The notes: a model not told the origin generated them from the letters alone. A stretch of DNA of 56,850 nucleotides from Marinomonas foliarum (GCF_003337275.1 NZ_QPJQ01000032.1:1-56850); one strand, 5' to 3'. Positions 9,958 to 19,670 are shown, numbered from the stretch's first letter. Made by a program: numbers and translations.

Positions 9958-11034
9958 ATGAGTAACAAGCGTCTTGAAGACTTAAATATTGCCTCTTTTA
10001 CCTCTTTGGTAACACCGAGCCAATTAAAAAAAGAGCTGCCAGTAAACGAAAACGTTAGCAGCCACGTAGCGGAATCCCGCGACACAATTAAAAATATCAT
10101 GGATGGCAAAGATCATCGCCTAGCGATCGTAATAGGCCCTTGCTCTATTCACGACCCACAAGCTGCATTAGATTATGCTGCTCGCTTAAAAGCGCTAGCT
10201 GAAAAACTAGATGACACTCTATATATCATTATGCGCGCTTATTTTGAAAAACCGCGCACTACTGTTGGCTGGAAAGGCTTAATCAACGATCCAAATTTAG
10301 ACGGCACCTTTGATATCAACAAAGGCCTACGTATTGGCCGCAAGTTGCTAATTGACCTTGCCGAGCATGGCCTGCCACTTGCCACTGAAGCGCTTGATCC
10401 AATTTCGCCACAGTATATCCAAGACCTTATAAGCTGGTCTGCGATTGGCGCACGTACAACCGAGTCACAAACTCACCGTGAAATGGCATCTGGCTTATCA
10501 GGCCCTGTGGGCTTTAAAAACGGTACAGATGGCGGATTAACTGTAGCTATCAACGCCATGCAATCTGTATCCCACCCTCATTCATTCTTAGGTATTAATG
10601 AAGAAGGTCAAGTGACTGTAGTGAACACCAAAGGTAACGATTATGGTCACGTTGTTCTCCGTGGAGGTGGTGGCAAACCAAACTATGAAGCAGAGTTTGT
10701 CGCTGAAGCTGAGCAAGAACTCACTAAAGCCAAACTAAAAATGAACATAATGGTAGACACATCTCACGAAAACTCTAGCAAGAAGCCAGAGCGTCAAGTC
10801 ACTGTGGCAGAAAGCGCCACACAACAAATCCTTGACGGCAACCAATCTATCATGGGCTTAATGATCGAGAGTAACATCGGCTGGGGCAATCAAAAAGTGC
10901 CAGCTAATTTGAGCGATTTAGAATACGGTGTATCTATCACTGATGCGTGCATTGATTGGGAAACGACAGAAAAGGCACTAACCGACATGGCGAATGCTTT
11001 ACGTGATGTTTTACCACAACGCCAACGTGGGTAA
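9958..11034 (+). CDS. 3-deoxy-7-phosphoheptulonate (DAHP) synthase, class I AroFGH type
   Basis: 358 aa enzyme of the first shikimate-pathway step (phosphoenolpyruvate + erythrose 4-phosphate to DAHP). Diagnostic blocks are IGPCSIHDP, RAYFEKPRTTVGWKGL, LATEALDPISPQY, GARTTESQTHREMASGLS, GPVGFKNGTDG and MVDTSHENS. Metal ligands fall in the CSIHD, HENS and MIESN/ITDACIDWE regions. It resembles E. coli AroF/AroG more than AroH, but which amino acid inhibits it cannot be told, so no symbol is given. AGGAAA lies upstream of the ATG. It is a monocistronic unit ending in a strong terminator. Confidence 0.95.
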   Translation: MSNKRLEDLNIASFTSLVTPSQLKKELPVNENVSSHVAESRDTIKNIMDGKDHRLAIVIGPCSIHDPQAALDYAARLKALAEKLDDTLYIIMRAYFEKPRTTVGWKGLINDPNLDGTFDINKGLRIGRKLLIDLAEHGLPLATEALDPISPQYIQDLISWSAIGARTTESQTHREMASGLSGPVGFKNGTDGGLTVAINAMQSVSHPHSFLGINEEGQVTVVNTKGNDYGHVVLRGGGGKPNYEAEFVAEAEQELTKAKLKMNIMVDTSHENSSKKPERQVTVAESATQQILDGNQSIMGLMIESNIGWGNQKVPANLSDLEYGVSITDACIDWETTEKALTDMANALRDVLPQRQRG

Positions 11035-11061
11035 ACATACTGGATAGAAAACCATCCAACA

Positions 11062-11095
11062 AAAAAGGGAGTCGCTATATAGCAACTCCCTTTTT
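11062..11095. terminator. Bidirectional terminator between DAHP synthase and nfuA
   Basis: Eleven-bp arms AAAAAGGGAGT (11062-11072) and ACTCCCTTTTT (11085-11095), with an inner GCTATATAGC palindrome. It serves both convergent genes. Confidence 0.92.
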
Positions 11096-11118
11096 CTTAT
11101 AACACCAATAAGACAAAC

Positions 11119-11700
11119 TTACATGAAAGCGTTATCTGTCACACTATGGTCAGTCGAATCTTTCACTGCCGTCAAAGCTGGCACTTTCTCTATCAAGGTC
11201 TTTTCGACGCCTTCTTTAAGCGTCAAATCAACCGCACTGCACCCCTGACAACCACCGCCAAATTTCAATACAGCAATTGTTCCATCGACAACCTCAAGCA
11301 AACTTACTTCGCCGCCATGAGCTGCTAGGCCTGGATTAATATCCGAATAAAGCACGTAATTGATTTGATCTTCAATTGGGCTGTCTGCCGTTACTTTTGG
11401 CATTTTCGCATTTGGCGCTTTAATCGTTAATTGACCACCCATTTTTTCAGTAGCGTAATCAACAAAAGCTTCATCTAAAAAGTTTACCGAATTCGTTTCG
11501 ATATACACTTTTAACTTGGGTAAGTTTAAAATCTCATCCGTCTCATTTACTTCATCTGGACGACAGTAAGCAAGGCAAGTTTCAGCATAAGGCGTACCTG
11601 GTTGCTGAATAAAAATTCGCACCGCAATACCTTCAACTCCTTGTTTTTCTAGCAAAGAAGAAAGATATTCTTGGGCACCATCCGTAATTGTAATATTCAT
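11119..11700 (-). CDS. nfuA: Fe-S biogenesis protein NfuA
   Basis: 193 aa. It has an N-terminal degenerate A-type carrier domain (residues 1-100; the A-type Cys ligands are not preserved in pattern) and a C-terminal Nfu domain with GGGCQGCS, cysteines 151 and 154 (E. coli NfuA uses 149 and 152). The homodimer holds a bridging 4Fe-4S cluster and delivers it to targets such as aconitase. The start at 11700 has AAGGG 8 nt upstream and gives the family length; the 23 extra residues from 11769 look non-coding. It is divergent from cysI, a 4Fe-4S/siroheme enzyme, which makes a maturation link plausible (inference). Confidence 0.95.
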   Translation of the reverse strand: MNITITDGAQEYLSSLLEKQGVEGIAVRIFIQQPGTPYAETCLAYCRPDEVNETDEILNLPKLKVYIETNSVNFLDEAFVDYATEKMGGQLTIKAPNAKMPKVTADSPIEDQINYVLYSDINPGLAAHGGEVSLLEVVDGTIAVLKFGGGCQGCSAVDLTLKEGVEKTLIEKVPALTAVKDSTDHSVTDNAFM

Positions 11701-11844
11701 AATAACCCTTTCTAAATCTATACAACGATCAATACTCGCCATATTACAGCAGATGACACACAAAGCCAAAGACCAAGTAAAAAAGTAGGGTATTTTTCCT
11801 TTATATTCCGCTGAGCTCTAATACCTCTTTCAACTCAACTAAGT

Positions 11845-11861
11845 CTAATAAGCCTTATTAG
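11845..11861. promoter_or_regulatory. Palindrome in the nfuA-cysI divergent region
   Basis: CTAATAAG-C-CTTATTAG is a perfect 8-bp inverted repeat around one base. It lies about 100 nt upstream of cysI and 145 nt upstream of nfuA. It has operator-like geometry, but the regulator is unknown. Confidence 0.35.
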
Positions 11862-11891
11862 GAAAACCGCTAAAGATATAGATAAATATTC

Positions 11892-11921
11892 ATTTTTAGA
11901 ATAAAGGATCTTTGCTAATAT
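11892..11921 (+). promoter_or_regulatory. Probable activator-dependent promoter of cysI
   Basis: TAATAT at 11916-11921 is a fair -10 hexamer. The -35 position (about 11893-11898) has no TTGACA-like match; instead it lies in the TTTTTAGAATAAAGGATCT block shared with the cysB upstream region. A poor -35 overlapped by a shared box fits a CysB-activated promoter. Confidence 0.4.
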
Positions 11922-11960
11922 GAGAGATACTAAAATTTATTAACCATGGTTCACTTCACT

Positions 11961-13622
11961 ATGTATCAATACGACGCCATTGACCAACAGCTTGTTGAGG
12001 AACGCGTAGCGCAATTTCGCGACCAGACACGCCGCTATTTGAATAACGAGCTAAGCGAACAAGAGTTCCTACCTTTACGCTTACAAAACGGCCTTTATGT
12101 ACAGCGCTATGCACCTATGCTACGAATTGCTATCCCATACGGAATGCTTTCTAGTGCTCAATTACGTAAATTGGCTGATATTAGCTGCCGCTATGACAAA
12201 TCATATGGGCATTTCAGTACTCGTCAGAATTTACAGTTAAATTGGCCTAAGATAGAGGATGTGCCAGATATTTTGGCAGAACTAGCAGAAGTTCAAATGC
12301 ACGCGGTTCAGACAAGTGGCAACTGTATTCGTAACACAACAACGGATCAATATGCCGGTGTAATTTCTGACGAGACAGTTGATCCGCGCCCATACTGCGA
12401 ACTGATTCGCCAATGGTCAACCTTCCACCCAGAGTTTGCTTTTTTACCGCGCAAATTTAAGATTGCGGTAAATGCCACCGAATCTTCTGACCGCGCAGCG
12501 ACACAAGTACACGACATCGGTTTGCACATCAAAAAGAACGAAGCGGGCGAAATTGGCTTTAAAGTAATCGTTGGCGGTGGCTTAGGCCGCACCCCAATGG
12601 TTGGCGTTACCATTAGTGAATTCACTCCACGCGCAGATCTATTAACGTATTTAGACGCCATTATCCGCGTCTATAACCAACAAGGTCGCCGAGACAATAA
12701 ATACAAAGCTCGCATCAAGATACTAGTTAAAGCGCTAGGGATTGAAGAATTTCGTAAACGTGTTGATGCTGAATGGGCTCATTTGAAAGGCAAAGAAAGC
12801 ACAGTACCAATGAGCGAATTCGATCGACTTGCTGGCTTCTTCTCTGCACCTGCTTACGACAATCTAACCAACTACCCAGAAGCTCTAACAAGCAAGCTAG
12901 CTAGCAGTGCAGGCTTCGCACGCTGGTTTGAACGCAACACCTTCGAACACAAGCAAGCAGGCTACCGAATCGTCACACTAACGCTGAAAAAAGCGGGCCA
13001 AGCTCCAGGTGATGCTACAGCCGAGCAAATGCAAAAAGCAGCAGACCTTGCTGACAAGTTCAGTTTCGGTGAATTACGCGTAAGCCATGAACAAAACCTA
13101 GTGCTTGCTGATGTTCGCCAAGAGCAACTTGTCGATCTCTGGGAAGCCGCCAAACAAGCTGGCTTCGCCACACCAACTCTTGGTTTGCTAACTGACATGA
13201 TATGCTGCCCAGGTGGTGACTTCTGTGCACTAGCCAACGCCAAGTCCATTCCGATTGCAGCCCAGATCCAAGAAACATTTAATGATCTTGATTACCTTTA
13301 TGACCTTGGGAACATCGATTTAAACATTTCCGGTTGTATGAATGCTTGTGGTCACCACCATGTTGGCAACCTAGGTATTCTGGGTGTAGACAAGAAAGGT
13401 GAAGAGTTCTATCAAATTTCCATTGGTGGCGCTTCTGGCCACGATGCAAGTATTGGTAAAATACTCGGCCCATCATTCGCTCAAGAAGAAATTAGTAGCG
13501 TTATTCAAAAGCTCATGAATGTTTATGTTGCAAACCGTTCTGAAGAAGAGCGCTTTATCGACACCTATCGCCGCGTTGGCATCACACCATTTAAAGAGGC
13601 CGCTTATGCCAAAGCTAATTAA
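11961..13622 (+). CDS. cysI: Sulfite/nitrite reductase hemoprotein (CysI type)
   Basis: 553 aa siroheme and 4Fe-4S enzyme that reduces sulfite to sulfide with six electrons. Two ferredoxin-like and siroheme half-domains are visible: YGHFSTRQNLQLNWP and the QTSGNCIRNTTTDQ block first, then the cluster ligands CCPGGDFC and SGCMNACGHHH. The sequence is of the Pseudomonas-type CysI rather than the E. coli flavoprotein-linked CysI. I prefer the ATG at 11961 (MYQYDAID), matching relatives; an ATG at 11946 is also in frame and neither has a clear Shine-Dalgarno. DUF934 overlaps its 3' end. Assimilatory nitrite reduction is the alternative, but the sulfur context argues for sulfite. Confidence 0.92.
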   Translation: MYQYDAIDQQLVEERVAQFRDQTRRYLNNELSEQEFLPLRLQNGLYVQRYAPMLRIAIPYGMLSSAQLRKLADISCRYDKSYGHFSTRQNLQLNWPKIEDVPDILAELAEVQMHAVQTSGNCIRNTTTDQYAGVISDETVDPRPYCELIRQWSTFHPEFAFLPRKFKIAVNATESSDRAATQVHDIGLHIKKNEAGEIGFKVIVGGGLGRTPMVGVTISEFTPRADLLTYLDAIIRVYNQQGRRDNKYKARIKILVKALGIEEFRKRVDAEWAHLKGKESTVPMSEFDRLAGFFSAPAYDNLTNYPEALTSKLASSAGFARWFERNTFEHKQAGYRIVTLTLKKAGQAPGDATAEQMQKAADLADKFSFGELRVSHEQNLVLADVRQEQLVDLWEAAKQAGFATPTLGLLTDMICCPGGDFCALANAKSIPIAAQIQETFNDLDYLYDLGNIDLNISGCMNACGHHHVGNLGILGVDKKGEEFYQISIGGASGHDASIGKILGPSFAQEEISSVIQKLMNVYVANRSEEERFIDTYRRVGITPFKEAAYAKAN

Positions 13623-14082
13623 GAACGGCGAAATAGTCGACAACACATACTACTGGCTACAAGGCGCAGAACAAGCCGCCACCGCAAACAGCATTGTTCC
13701 AGCACAGAAGTGGCTGGCAGATAAAGATTCTATTGGAGACATTGCTGGCATTTGGCTAGAGGCTGGCGATGGAGTTGAATTCTTACAGGATGTCGACCTA
13801 AAGCAATTCCAAGTAATAGGAATCAACTTTCCAGCATTTACTGACGGTAGAGGCTTTAGTTACGCTCGCCTACTAAAAGAAAGACTGAATTACCAAGGCG
13901 AAATCAGAGCCCTTGGTAACTTCATTCCAGACCAACTAGGCTTTCTTATTAGAGTCGGATTTAATAGCTTTCAGTTCAATGAAGAAGTTGACCTAGAGAA
14001 AGCATTAGCGCTTCATAAGCCTTTTAGTATTGCTTATCAAGGCGATGTTTCAGAGCCTAGACCGCTGTTCTTGCGTCGCTAG
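13606..14082 (+). CDS. DUF934 protein, sulfite-reduction associated
   Basis: 158 aa, DUF934 family. Visible family blocks are GDGVEFLQDVDL, the stretch INFPAFTDGRGFSYARLL and ALGNFIPDQLGFLIRVGFNS. Its start (MPKLIKNGEI) overlaps the cysI stop by 17 nt and is served by AAAGAGG, so translation is probably coupled. DUF934 is regularly encoded directly after cysI in proteobacteria and is assumed to help sulfite reduction, but I know of no proven biochemical role. There is no signal peptide or membrane segment. Confidence 0.9.
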   Translation: MPKLIKNGEIVDNTYYWLQGAEQAATANSIVPAQKWLADKDSIGDIAGIWLEAGDGVEFLQDVDLKQFQVIGINFPAFTDGRGFSYARLLKERLNYQGEIRALGNFIPDQLGFLIRVGFNSFQFNEEVDLEKALALHKPFSIAYQGDVSEPRPLFLRR

Positions 14083-14109
14083 ACAAAACATTTTCAATAA
14101 AATCACGAT

Positions 14110-14133
14110 AAAAGGCCATTACGATGGCCTTTT
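14110..14133 (+). terminator. Rho-independent terminator of the cysI operon
   Basis: AAAAGGCCAT (14110-14119) pairs with ATGGCCTTTT (14124-14133) around a 4-nt TACG loop, 28 nt past the DUF934 stop. Confidence 0.9.
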
Positions 14134-14205
14134 CTATTGCGCAATCCCCCGCTCATCATTATCGTATAAACAAGATAAAGTAATTGATTGTTAAAGGAAC
14201 TTAAC

Positions 14206-14871
14206 GTGTCTAAGAAACGCATCATGAGCCTAATTGTTGGTTCACTACTCTCTGCCACTGTGCACTCTGCCACGGTATACATTTCTGACATTCAATTTGT
14301 TGCTATCCGAGAAGGTTTAGACAACAGCACAAGAGCGGTTGAAAGAGGGCTAAAAAGTGGTACACCACTAGAAACTCTTGAACAAAGCGATGGCTACACA
14401 AAAGTTCGCACGCCATCCGGAAATGAAGGCTGGGTTGCCGATTATTTTTTAAGCGAAGATATGGTCAGCAGAGATCAGCTCGACAACCTTCAAACTAGAC
14501 TCAATAGAAGCAATGAAACCCGCACAGAAATAGCGAATGCTTTAAAAGCTAGCCAACAAAAAATCCAAAATCTTAACAACACCAACTCAACGCTGCAAAA
14601 TGAAAACCAAGAATTGAAACAACAACTTGAAGATACAGAAACTCTTTCGAAGAAAGCGCAAGCTATCGTCGCTCAAAATCAAGATGTAAGTTATCAAATT
14701 GAGAGCCTTAAGCAACAAACCGACATTGCTGTTGCCAAAGCAGAAAGGCTCCAAGATACGACTGAACAAAAGTGGTTCATGATTGGCGGAGCAACGCTTT
14801 TTGGAGGCTTACTACTAGGTATCTTGGCGCCTATGCTGAGACGCAAAAAAACTGGTACAGGTTCCTGGTAA
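14206..14871 (+). CDS. SH3 domain, coiled-coil, membrane-anchored protein (YgiM/TIGR04211 type)
   Basis: 221 aa. Signal peptide at about 1-22; bacterial SH3 domain at about 25-85 ending GWVADYFLSED; long coiled coil at about 90-190; one C-terminal transmembrane helix followed by a basic tail (RRKK). This architecture is that of YgiM, a cell-envelope protein of unclear function. I start it at the GTG at 14206, with AAAGGA 6 nt upstream, which puts the signal peptide at the N-terminus; a TTG at 14188 would add six residues. The antiporter gene begins 16 nt downstream, so the two form an operon. Confidence 0.85.
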   Translation: MSKKRIMSLIVGSLLSATVHSATVYISDIQFVAIREGLDNSTRAVERGLKSGTPLETLEQSDGYTKVRTPSGNEGWVADYFLSEDMVSRDQLDNLQTRLNRSNETRTEIANALKASQQKIQNLNNTNSTLQNENQELKQQLEDTETLSKKAQAIVAQNQDVSYQIESLKQQTDIAVAKAERLQDTTEQKWFMIGGATLFGGLLLGILAPMLRRKKTGTGSW

Positions 14872-14887
14872 TAACGGAGCCAAACTC

Positions 14888-16057
14888 ATGGAATCATCGA
14901 TAGTACACTCCTTCTTTTTAATATTTGCTGGAGCCGCTATCGTTGCTTCCATTGCCTTGTATACAAGGCAACCAATGATTATCGCTTATATAGCACTTGG
15001 CATTTTACTTGGCCCTTCGGCACTCTCCTTAATCAATGAACCCAAACTAATGGATGAAATGAGCCACATCGGCATCATTTTCTTACTTTTCCTACTTGGC
15101 CTAGACATGCAGCCAAGCCACCTAATAAATATGCTCAAAAAAGCATCATGGATTGCTCTACTCAGCTCCATCGCTTTTGCCATACTGGGGTTTAGTGTTT
15201 CCATTCTCTATGGTTATAGCCAAATTGAAAGTTTCATTATTGGCATTGCCATGATGTTTTCAAGCACCATTGTTTGTATAAAGCTCCTCCCCACAACAGC
15301 CTTGCACCACAAACATACTGGTGAGCTCGTTGTTGGCTTATTGCTACTACAAGACATGATCGCCATCGCTGTTTTGCTTGTGCTTTACAGCACCGCTAGC
15401 GCAGACGACAGTACAATAATGCAATACTTAAAACCTTTGATCGCCCTGCCACTTCTTGTGACTGGCGCATTCCTATTTGTGAAATACATTTTATTGAAGT
15501 TAATATCACGCTTTGACCGTTTCCATGAATATATATTTTTAGTGTCTATTGGTTGGTGTCTATCTATGGCAGTTCTTGCCGAAACAGCAGGGCTTTCTGC
15601 AGAAATGGGGGCTTTTATTGCAGGTGTCGCCTTGGCCACTAGCCCAATTTCCCAATACATCGCCACTCACTTAAAACCGTTAAGGGATTTTTTCTTAATT
15701 CTTTTTTTCTTTTCTATTGGTGCAAGTTTCAACCTTGACCTGCTTGGGCTAGTCATTCTGCCAGCCTTAATTCTCGCCATTAGCTCTATGCTCATTAAAC
15801 CTGTCGTCTTTCGCTACCTATTAAAAGGCATCAAAGAAGATGCCAGCACATCATGGGAAGTCGGCTTTCGATTAGGCCAAGTAAGTGAATTTTCACTACT
15901 CATTGCCTATTTAGCGGCAAACATAGGACTAATTGGACAAGAAGCATCACACGTCATTCAAGCTACAGCAATTTTAAGCTTTGCCATGTCAACTTATATA
16001 GTGATACTCAACTTCCCAAACCCAATCGCCATTTCGGATAAATTACGCCGCGATTAG
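14888..16057 (+). CDS. CPA2 family cation:proton antiporter
   Basis: 389 aa, about 12 transmembrane helices, Na/H-exchanger domain of the KefB/YbaL group. Characteristic stretches are IAYIALGILLGP, FLLFLLGLDM, the GIAMMFSSTIVCIKLL block and GLLLLQDMIAI with the conserved QD pair; AEMGAFIAGVAL and GQVSEFSLLIAY follow. Unlike KefB/KefC it stops right after the membrane domain: the cytoplasmic nucleotide-binding RCK domain is absent, so gating by NAD or glutathione adducts is not expected. The ion (K+ or Na+) cannot be read from the sequence. It is cotranscribed with the SH3 protein. Confidence 0.9.
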   Translation: MESSIVHSFFLIFAGAAIVASIALYTRQPMIIAYIALGILLGPSALSLINEPKLMDEMSHIGIIFLLFLLGLDMQPSHLINMLKKASWIALLSSIAFAILGFSVSILYGYSQIESFIIGIAMMFSSTIVCIKLLPTTALHHKHTGELVVGLLLLQDMIAIAVLLVLYSTASADDSTIMQYLKPLIALPLLVTGAFLFVKYILLKLISRFDRFHEYIFLVSIGWCLSMAVLAETAGLSAEMGAFIAGVALATSPISQYIATHLKPLRDFFLILFFFSIGASFNLDLLGLVILPALILAISSMLIKPVVFRYLLKGIKEDASTSWEVGFRLGQVSEFSLLIAYLAANIGLIGQEASHVIQATAILSFAMSTYIVILNFPNPIAISDKLRRD

Positions 16058-16171
16058 TGTTTTAACTGCAATTTCAAACACCCCCAAGCCACCTTAAGCC
16101 ACATTTATAAAATGCTTTTCTATTGCCTCTTTCTTTAGTCACATAAAATATAATAGAATAGCGCGAAATAC

Positions 16172-16202
16172 TTGGCTACATATGTAAAAAGTCTTGTATA
16201 CT
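16172..16202 (+). promoter_or_regulatory. Possible promoter of the EF-G gene
   Basis: TTGGCT (16172-16177) and TATACT (16197-16202) are good hexamers but separated by 19 bp, longer than ideal. A second TATAAT is at 16149-16154. Either could drive the EF-G gene, which needs its own promoter because the preceding gene ends 184 nt upstream. Confidence 0.4.
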
Positions 16203-16241
16203 AACGCGCAAATTTCGTCCTCACTTATTTAGAGTAATGTA

Positions 16242-18332
16242 ATGGCTGACTTATCAAAATACAGAAACATCGGTATTTTTGCTCACGTTGACGCGGGCAA
16301 AACTACTACTACAGAACGTATTCTTAAACTTACCGGTATGATCCACAAGCTTGGTGAAGTTCACGAAGGTGAATCTACAACAGACTTCATGGAACAAGAA
16401 GCTGAGCGCGGTATTACCATCCAGTCTGCGGCTGTAACTTGTTTCTGGAAAGATCACCGTTTTAACGTTATCGACACACCTGGACACGTTGACTTCACAG
16501 TAGAAGTATATCGTTCCCTTAAAGTTCTTGACGGTGGCATTGGTGTATTCTGTGGTTCTGGTGGTGTTGAACCACAATCAGAAACTAACTGGCGCTATGC
16601 GAACGAATCTGAAGTTGCACGTTTGATCTTCGTAAACAAGCTAGACCGTCTAGGTGCAAGCTTTTACCGCGTAACAGAGCAAGTAGAAAAGGTACTTGGT
16701 GCGACTCCTCTTATCATGGTTCTACCTATCGGTACTGAAGACGAGTTCTCTGGTGTTGTAGATCTTCTTACTCGTAAAGCTTACGTTTGGGATGATACTG
16801 GTTTACCTGAAAACTACAGCATTGAAGATGTTCCTGCTGACATGGTTGATCAAGTTGAAGAATACCGTGAAAAACTAATCGAAACAGCAGTTGAACAAGA
16901 TGACGACCTAATGATGGCGTACATGGACGGCGAAGAGCCATCTATTGACGACCTAAAAGTTTGTATCCGTAAAGGTACTCGTGACCTTGCGTTCTTCCCA
17001 ACATACTGTGGTTCTGCTTTCAAAAACAAAGGCATGCAACTTCTTCTTGACGCTGTTGTTGATTACCTACCAAGCCCAACTGACGTAATCCCTCAGGATC
17101 TTACTGATGAAGAAGGTAATCCAAATGGTGAAAAAGCAATCGTAGACGCTAAAGAGCCATTAAAAGCACTTGCATTCAAAATCATGGATGACCGTTTCGG
17201 CGCTCTTACTTTCGTACGTATCTACTCAGGCGTACTTAACAAAGGCGACACTATTCTTAACAGCTTCACGGGCAAAACTGAACGTGTAGGCCGAATGGTT
17301 GAAATGCAAGCTGACGATCGTAAAGAAATCAGCACAGCACAAGCTGGTGATATCTTAGCAATCGTTGGTATGAAAAACGTACAAACTGGTCACACTCTAT
17401 GTGATCCTAAGCACCCTTGTACTCTTGAAGCAATGGTCTTCCCTGAGCCAGTTATCTCTATCTCTGTTACACCAAAAGATAAAGGTGGCAACGAGAAAAT
17501 GGGTATCGCAATCGGTAAAATGGTTGCAGAAGATCCAACATTCCGCGTTGAAACTGACCAAGATTCTGGCGAAACCATTCTTAAAGGCATGGGTGAGCTT
17601 CACCTAGATATCAAAGTAGATATCTTGAAGCGTACTTACGGCGTTGATCTTATTGTTGGTCAACCACAGGTTGCTTACCGTGAAACTATCACTAAGCCTG
17701 TAGAAGACACTTACACGCACAAGAAACAGTCTGGTGGTTCTGGTCAATTCGGTAAAATCGATTACCGCATCAAACCAGGTGAAGTGGGTTCTGGCTTCAC
17801 ATTCAGCTCTTCTGTTGTCGGTGGTAACGTACCAAAAGAGTTCTTCCCAGCAGTTGAAAAAGGCTTTAAGTCTATGATGGAGCAAGGCGTTCTAGCTGGT
17901 TTCCCTGTACTAGACGTTGAAGTTGAGTTGTTTGACGGTGGTTTCCACGCAGTTGACTCCTCTGCAATTGCCTTCGAAATCGCAGCTAAAGGCGCTTTCC
18001 GTCAGTCAATTCCAAAAGCCGGCCCTCAATTGATCGAGCCAATCATGAAAGTTGACGTGTTCACTCCAGATGACCACGTAGGTGATGTTATCGGTGATTT
18101 GAACCGTCGTCGCGGCATGATCAAAGACCAAGAGAAAGGTTTGACTGGTGTTCGCATCAAAGCAGACGTACCTCTTTCTGAAATGTTCGGTTACATCAGT
18201 ACTCTACGTACGATGACATCTGGTCGTGGTCAGTTCTCTATGGAGTTCTCTCACTACCTACCATGTCCTTCTAACGTTGCTGAAACAGTAATTGCAGCGA
18301 TTAAAGAGAAGAAAGAAAAAGAAAAGAACTAA
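16242..18332 (+). CDS. fusA: Elongation factor G, stand-alone paralogue (EF-G2 type)
   Basis: 696 aa translational GTPase. G1 is [13 protein letters not shown]3 [10 protein letters not shown]4 NKLDR; domains II-V follow, with the domain IV tip [15 protein letters not shown] and the C-terminal [13 protein letters not shown]. It lies alone, not in the rpsL-rpsG-fusA-tuf operon. Features such as [14 protein letters not shown] and [14 protein letters not shown] match the second EF-G found in Vibrio, Shewanella and Pseudomonas. In P. aeruginosa the two EF-Gs divide translocation and ribosome recycling; a similar split is possible here. Codon use (many GTT, CTT, CGT, GGT) suggests high expression. 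Confidence 0.93.
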   Translation: MADLSKYRNIGIFAHVDAGKTTTTERILKLTGMIHKLGEVHEGESTTDFMEQEAERGITIQSAAVTCFWKDHRFNVIDTPGHVDFTVEVYRSLKVLDGGIGVFCGSGGVEPQSETNWRYANESEVARLIFVNKLDRLGASFYRVTEQVEKVLGATPLIMVLPIGTEDEFSGVVDLLTRKAYVWDDTGLPENYSIEDVPADMVDQVEEYREKLIETAVEQDDDLMMAYMDGEEPSIDDLKVCIRKGTRDLAFFPTYCGSAFKNKGMQLLLDAVVDYLPSPTDVIPQDLTDEEGNPNGEKAIVDAKEPLKALAFKIMDDRFGALTFVRIYSGVLNKGDTILNSFTGKTERVGRMVEMQADDRKEISTAQAGDILAIVGMKNVQTGHTLCDPKHPCTLEAMVFPEPVISISVTPKDKGGNEKMGIAIGKMVAEDPTFRVETDQDSGETILKGMGELHLDIKVDILKRTYGVDLIVGQPQVAYRETITKPVEDTYTHKKQSGGSGQFGKIDYRIKPGEVGSGFTFSSSVVGGNVPKEFFPAVEKGFKSMMEQGVLAGFPVLDVEVELFDGGFHAVDSSAIAFEIAAKGAFRQSIPKAGPQLIEPIMKVDVFTPDDHVGDVIGDLNRRRGMIKDQEKGLTGVRIKADVPLSEMFGYISTLRTMTSGRGQFSMEFSHYLPCPSNVAETVIAAIKEKKEKEKN

Positions 18333-18356
18333 TTACTAGTTTTTTCTAATATCTAT

Positions 18357-18392
18357 AAAAACCCGATGTACAAAGTACATCGGGTTTTTTAT
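18357..18392 (+). terminator. Rho-independent terminator of the EF-G gene
   Basis: AAAACCCGATGTA (18358-18370) pairs with TACATCGGGTTTT (18376-18388) around CAAAG, followed by more T. Confidence 0.95.
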
Positions 18393-18415
18393 TGCCTAAA
18401 AAATAAATTTATAGA

Positions 18416-18448
18416 CACAAAAAAACGCCCTATAGGCGCTTTTTTTAA
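18416..18448 (-). terminator. Terminator of the aldo/keto reductase gene
   Basis: AAAAACGCC-CTATA-GGCGCTTTTTT. On the minus strand it ends in a T7 run, 16 nt beyond the stop codon. It is symmetric enough to act on both strands. Confidence 0.85.
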
Positions 18449-18463
18449 AACAGGAACCACTAA

Positions 18464-19516
18464 CTAAAACGGTACTGGATATTCTTTATAGACAGCCATA
18501 ATGTCCTTTAACGCCTCTTCAGACAGAGTCATATCAAAGGCTGCCATATCTTCTTTAAGTTGATCCATAGATGTTGCACCAATGATTGTTGAGCTAACTC
18601 CATCCACTTGGTCACACCAAGCCAAGGCGAGCTGTGCAGGAGTAAAACCATGTTTCTTAGCGACTTCCATATAAGCAGATACAGCTTTTTCAACCAAATC
18701 TGTATCACGGAAAATACCGTTACGCTGAGCATACGTCCAACGACTTCCTGCAGGGCGAGCACCACCAAGGTATTTACCCGTTAGAGCGCCGGCAGCCAAG
18801 GCTGACCAAGGTAAATACGCAACATCTTCATGCACACAATTTTCAACCAAATAAGGCCAGTCTTTTGTGTGCAACAAGCTAAATTCGTTTTGGATAGAGG
18901 CCACTCGAGGCAAACCATGTTTATCACTTAGACGAATAAACTCATTAATGCCCCAAGTCGTATCATCAGACAGACCGAAGTGGCGAATTTTACCCGCTTT
19001 AATGCAAGCATCTAGGCCTTGAAGAATATCTAGAATTTGTGCTGACTGATCGTCACGATCAACATCGGTAAAGCTAATTACACCAGGAAAATGCTTTGCG
19101 AAATGCGGTGTTGTACGGTTAGGCCAATGAAGCTGATAAAGATCAATATAATCCGTTTGCAAACGCGCTAGAGAGGCATCGACAGCCTCAATGACGGTTT
19201 TTCCAGAAATATTACTACCATCACGAACATACTTAAGACCAGGCCCAGCAATTTTGGTAGCAAGAATAAATTCTTCACGGCGCTCAGGGTGACGAGACAA
19301 CCAATCGCCAATGATGGCCTCTGTTTTACCATAAGACTCTGCTGTCGGCGGAACAGAATACATCTCGGCAGTATCAATAAAATTCACACCATTTGCTAAT
19401 GCATACTCAATTTGCGCGTCAGCATCAGATTGATTGTTTTGAGTACCCCAAGTCATAGTACCCAAACATACACGTGAAACTTCTAAGCCAGTTCGGCCAA
19501 GTGGAACATACTTCAT
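18464..19516 (-). CDS. Aldo/keto reductase, Tas-like
   Basis: 350 aa NADPH-dependent (beta/alpha)8 reductase. The N-terminus MKYVPLGRTGLEVSRVCLGT and the motif WGTQNN are typical of Tas. The catalytic tetrad is Asp and Tyr in FIDTAEMYSVPP, Lys in LATKIAG and His in LYQLHWPNR. The cofactor region IIGATSMDQLKED lies near the C-terminus. Length matches Tas (346 aa), which suppresses tyrosine auxotrophy in E. coli; the physiological substrate is unknown. AAGGG lies 8 nt before the ATG. Single-gene unit. Confidence 0.92.
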   Translation of the reverse strand: MKYVPLGRTGLEVSRVCLGTMTWGTQNNQSDADAQIEYALANGVNFIDTAEMYSVPPTAESYGKTEAIIGDWLSRHPERREEFILATKIAGPGLKYVRDGSNISGKTVIEAVDASLARLQTDYIDLYQLHWPNRTTPHFAKHFPGVISFTDVDRDDQSAQILDILQGLDACIKAGKIRHFGLSDDTTWGINEFIRLSDKHGLPRVASIQNEFSLLHTKDWPYLVENCVHEDVAYLPWSALAAGALTGKYLGGARPAGSRWTYAQRNGIFRDTDLVEKAVSAYMEVAKKHGFTPAQLALAWCDQVDGVSSTIIGATSMDQLKEDMAAFDMTLSEEALKDIMAVYKEYPVPF

Positions 19517-19670
19517 TAGATCTACCCTTAAAATTCAAGCAACACATACTAAATATGAAAATATTTACGAAAGGATCAATGTAATAAAATTTTGACCAAC
19601 AGGCCAGTTTTATCAATAAAAACAATAAGGAATTCAAGCTAAAAACAATAAGGCTTAGGACTATAACCCG

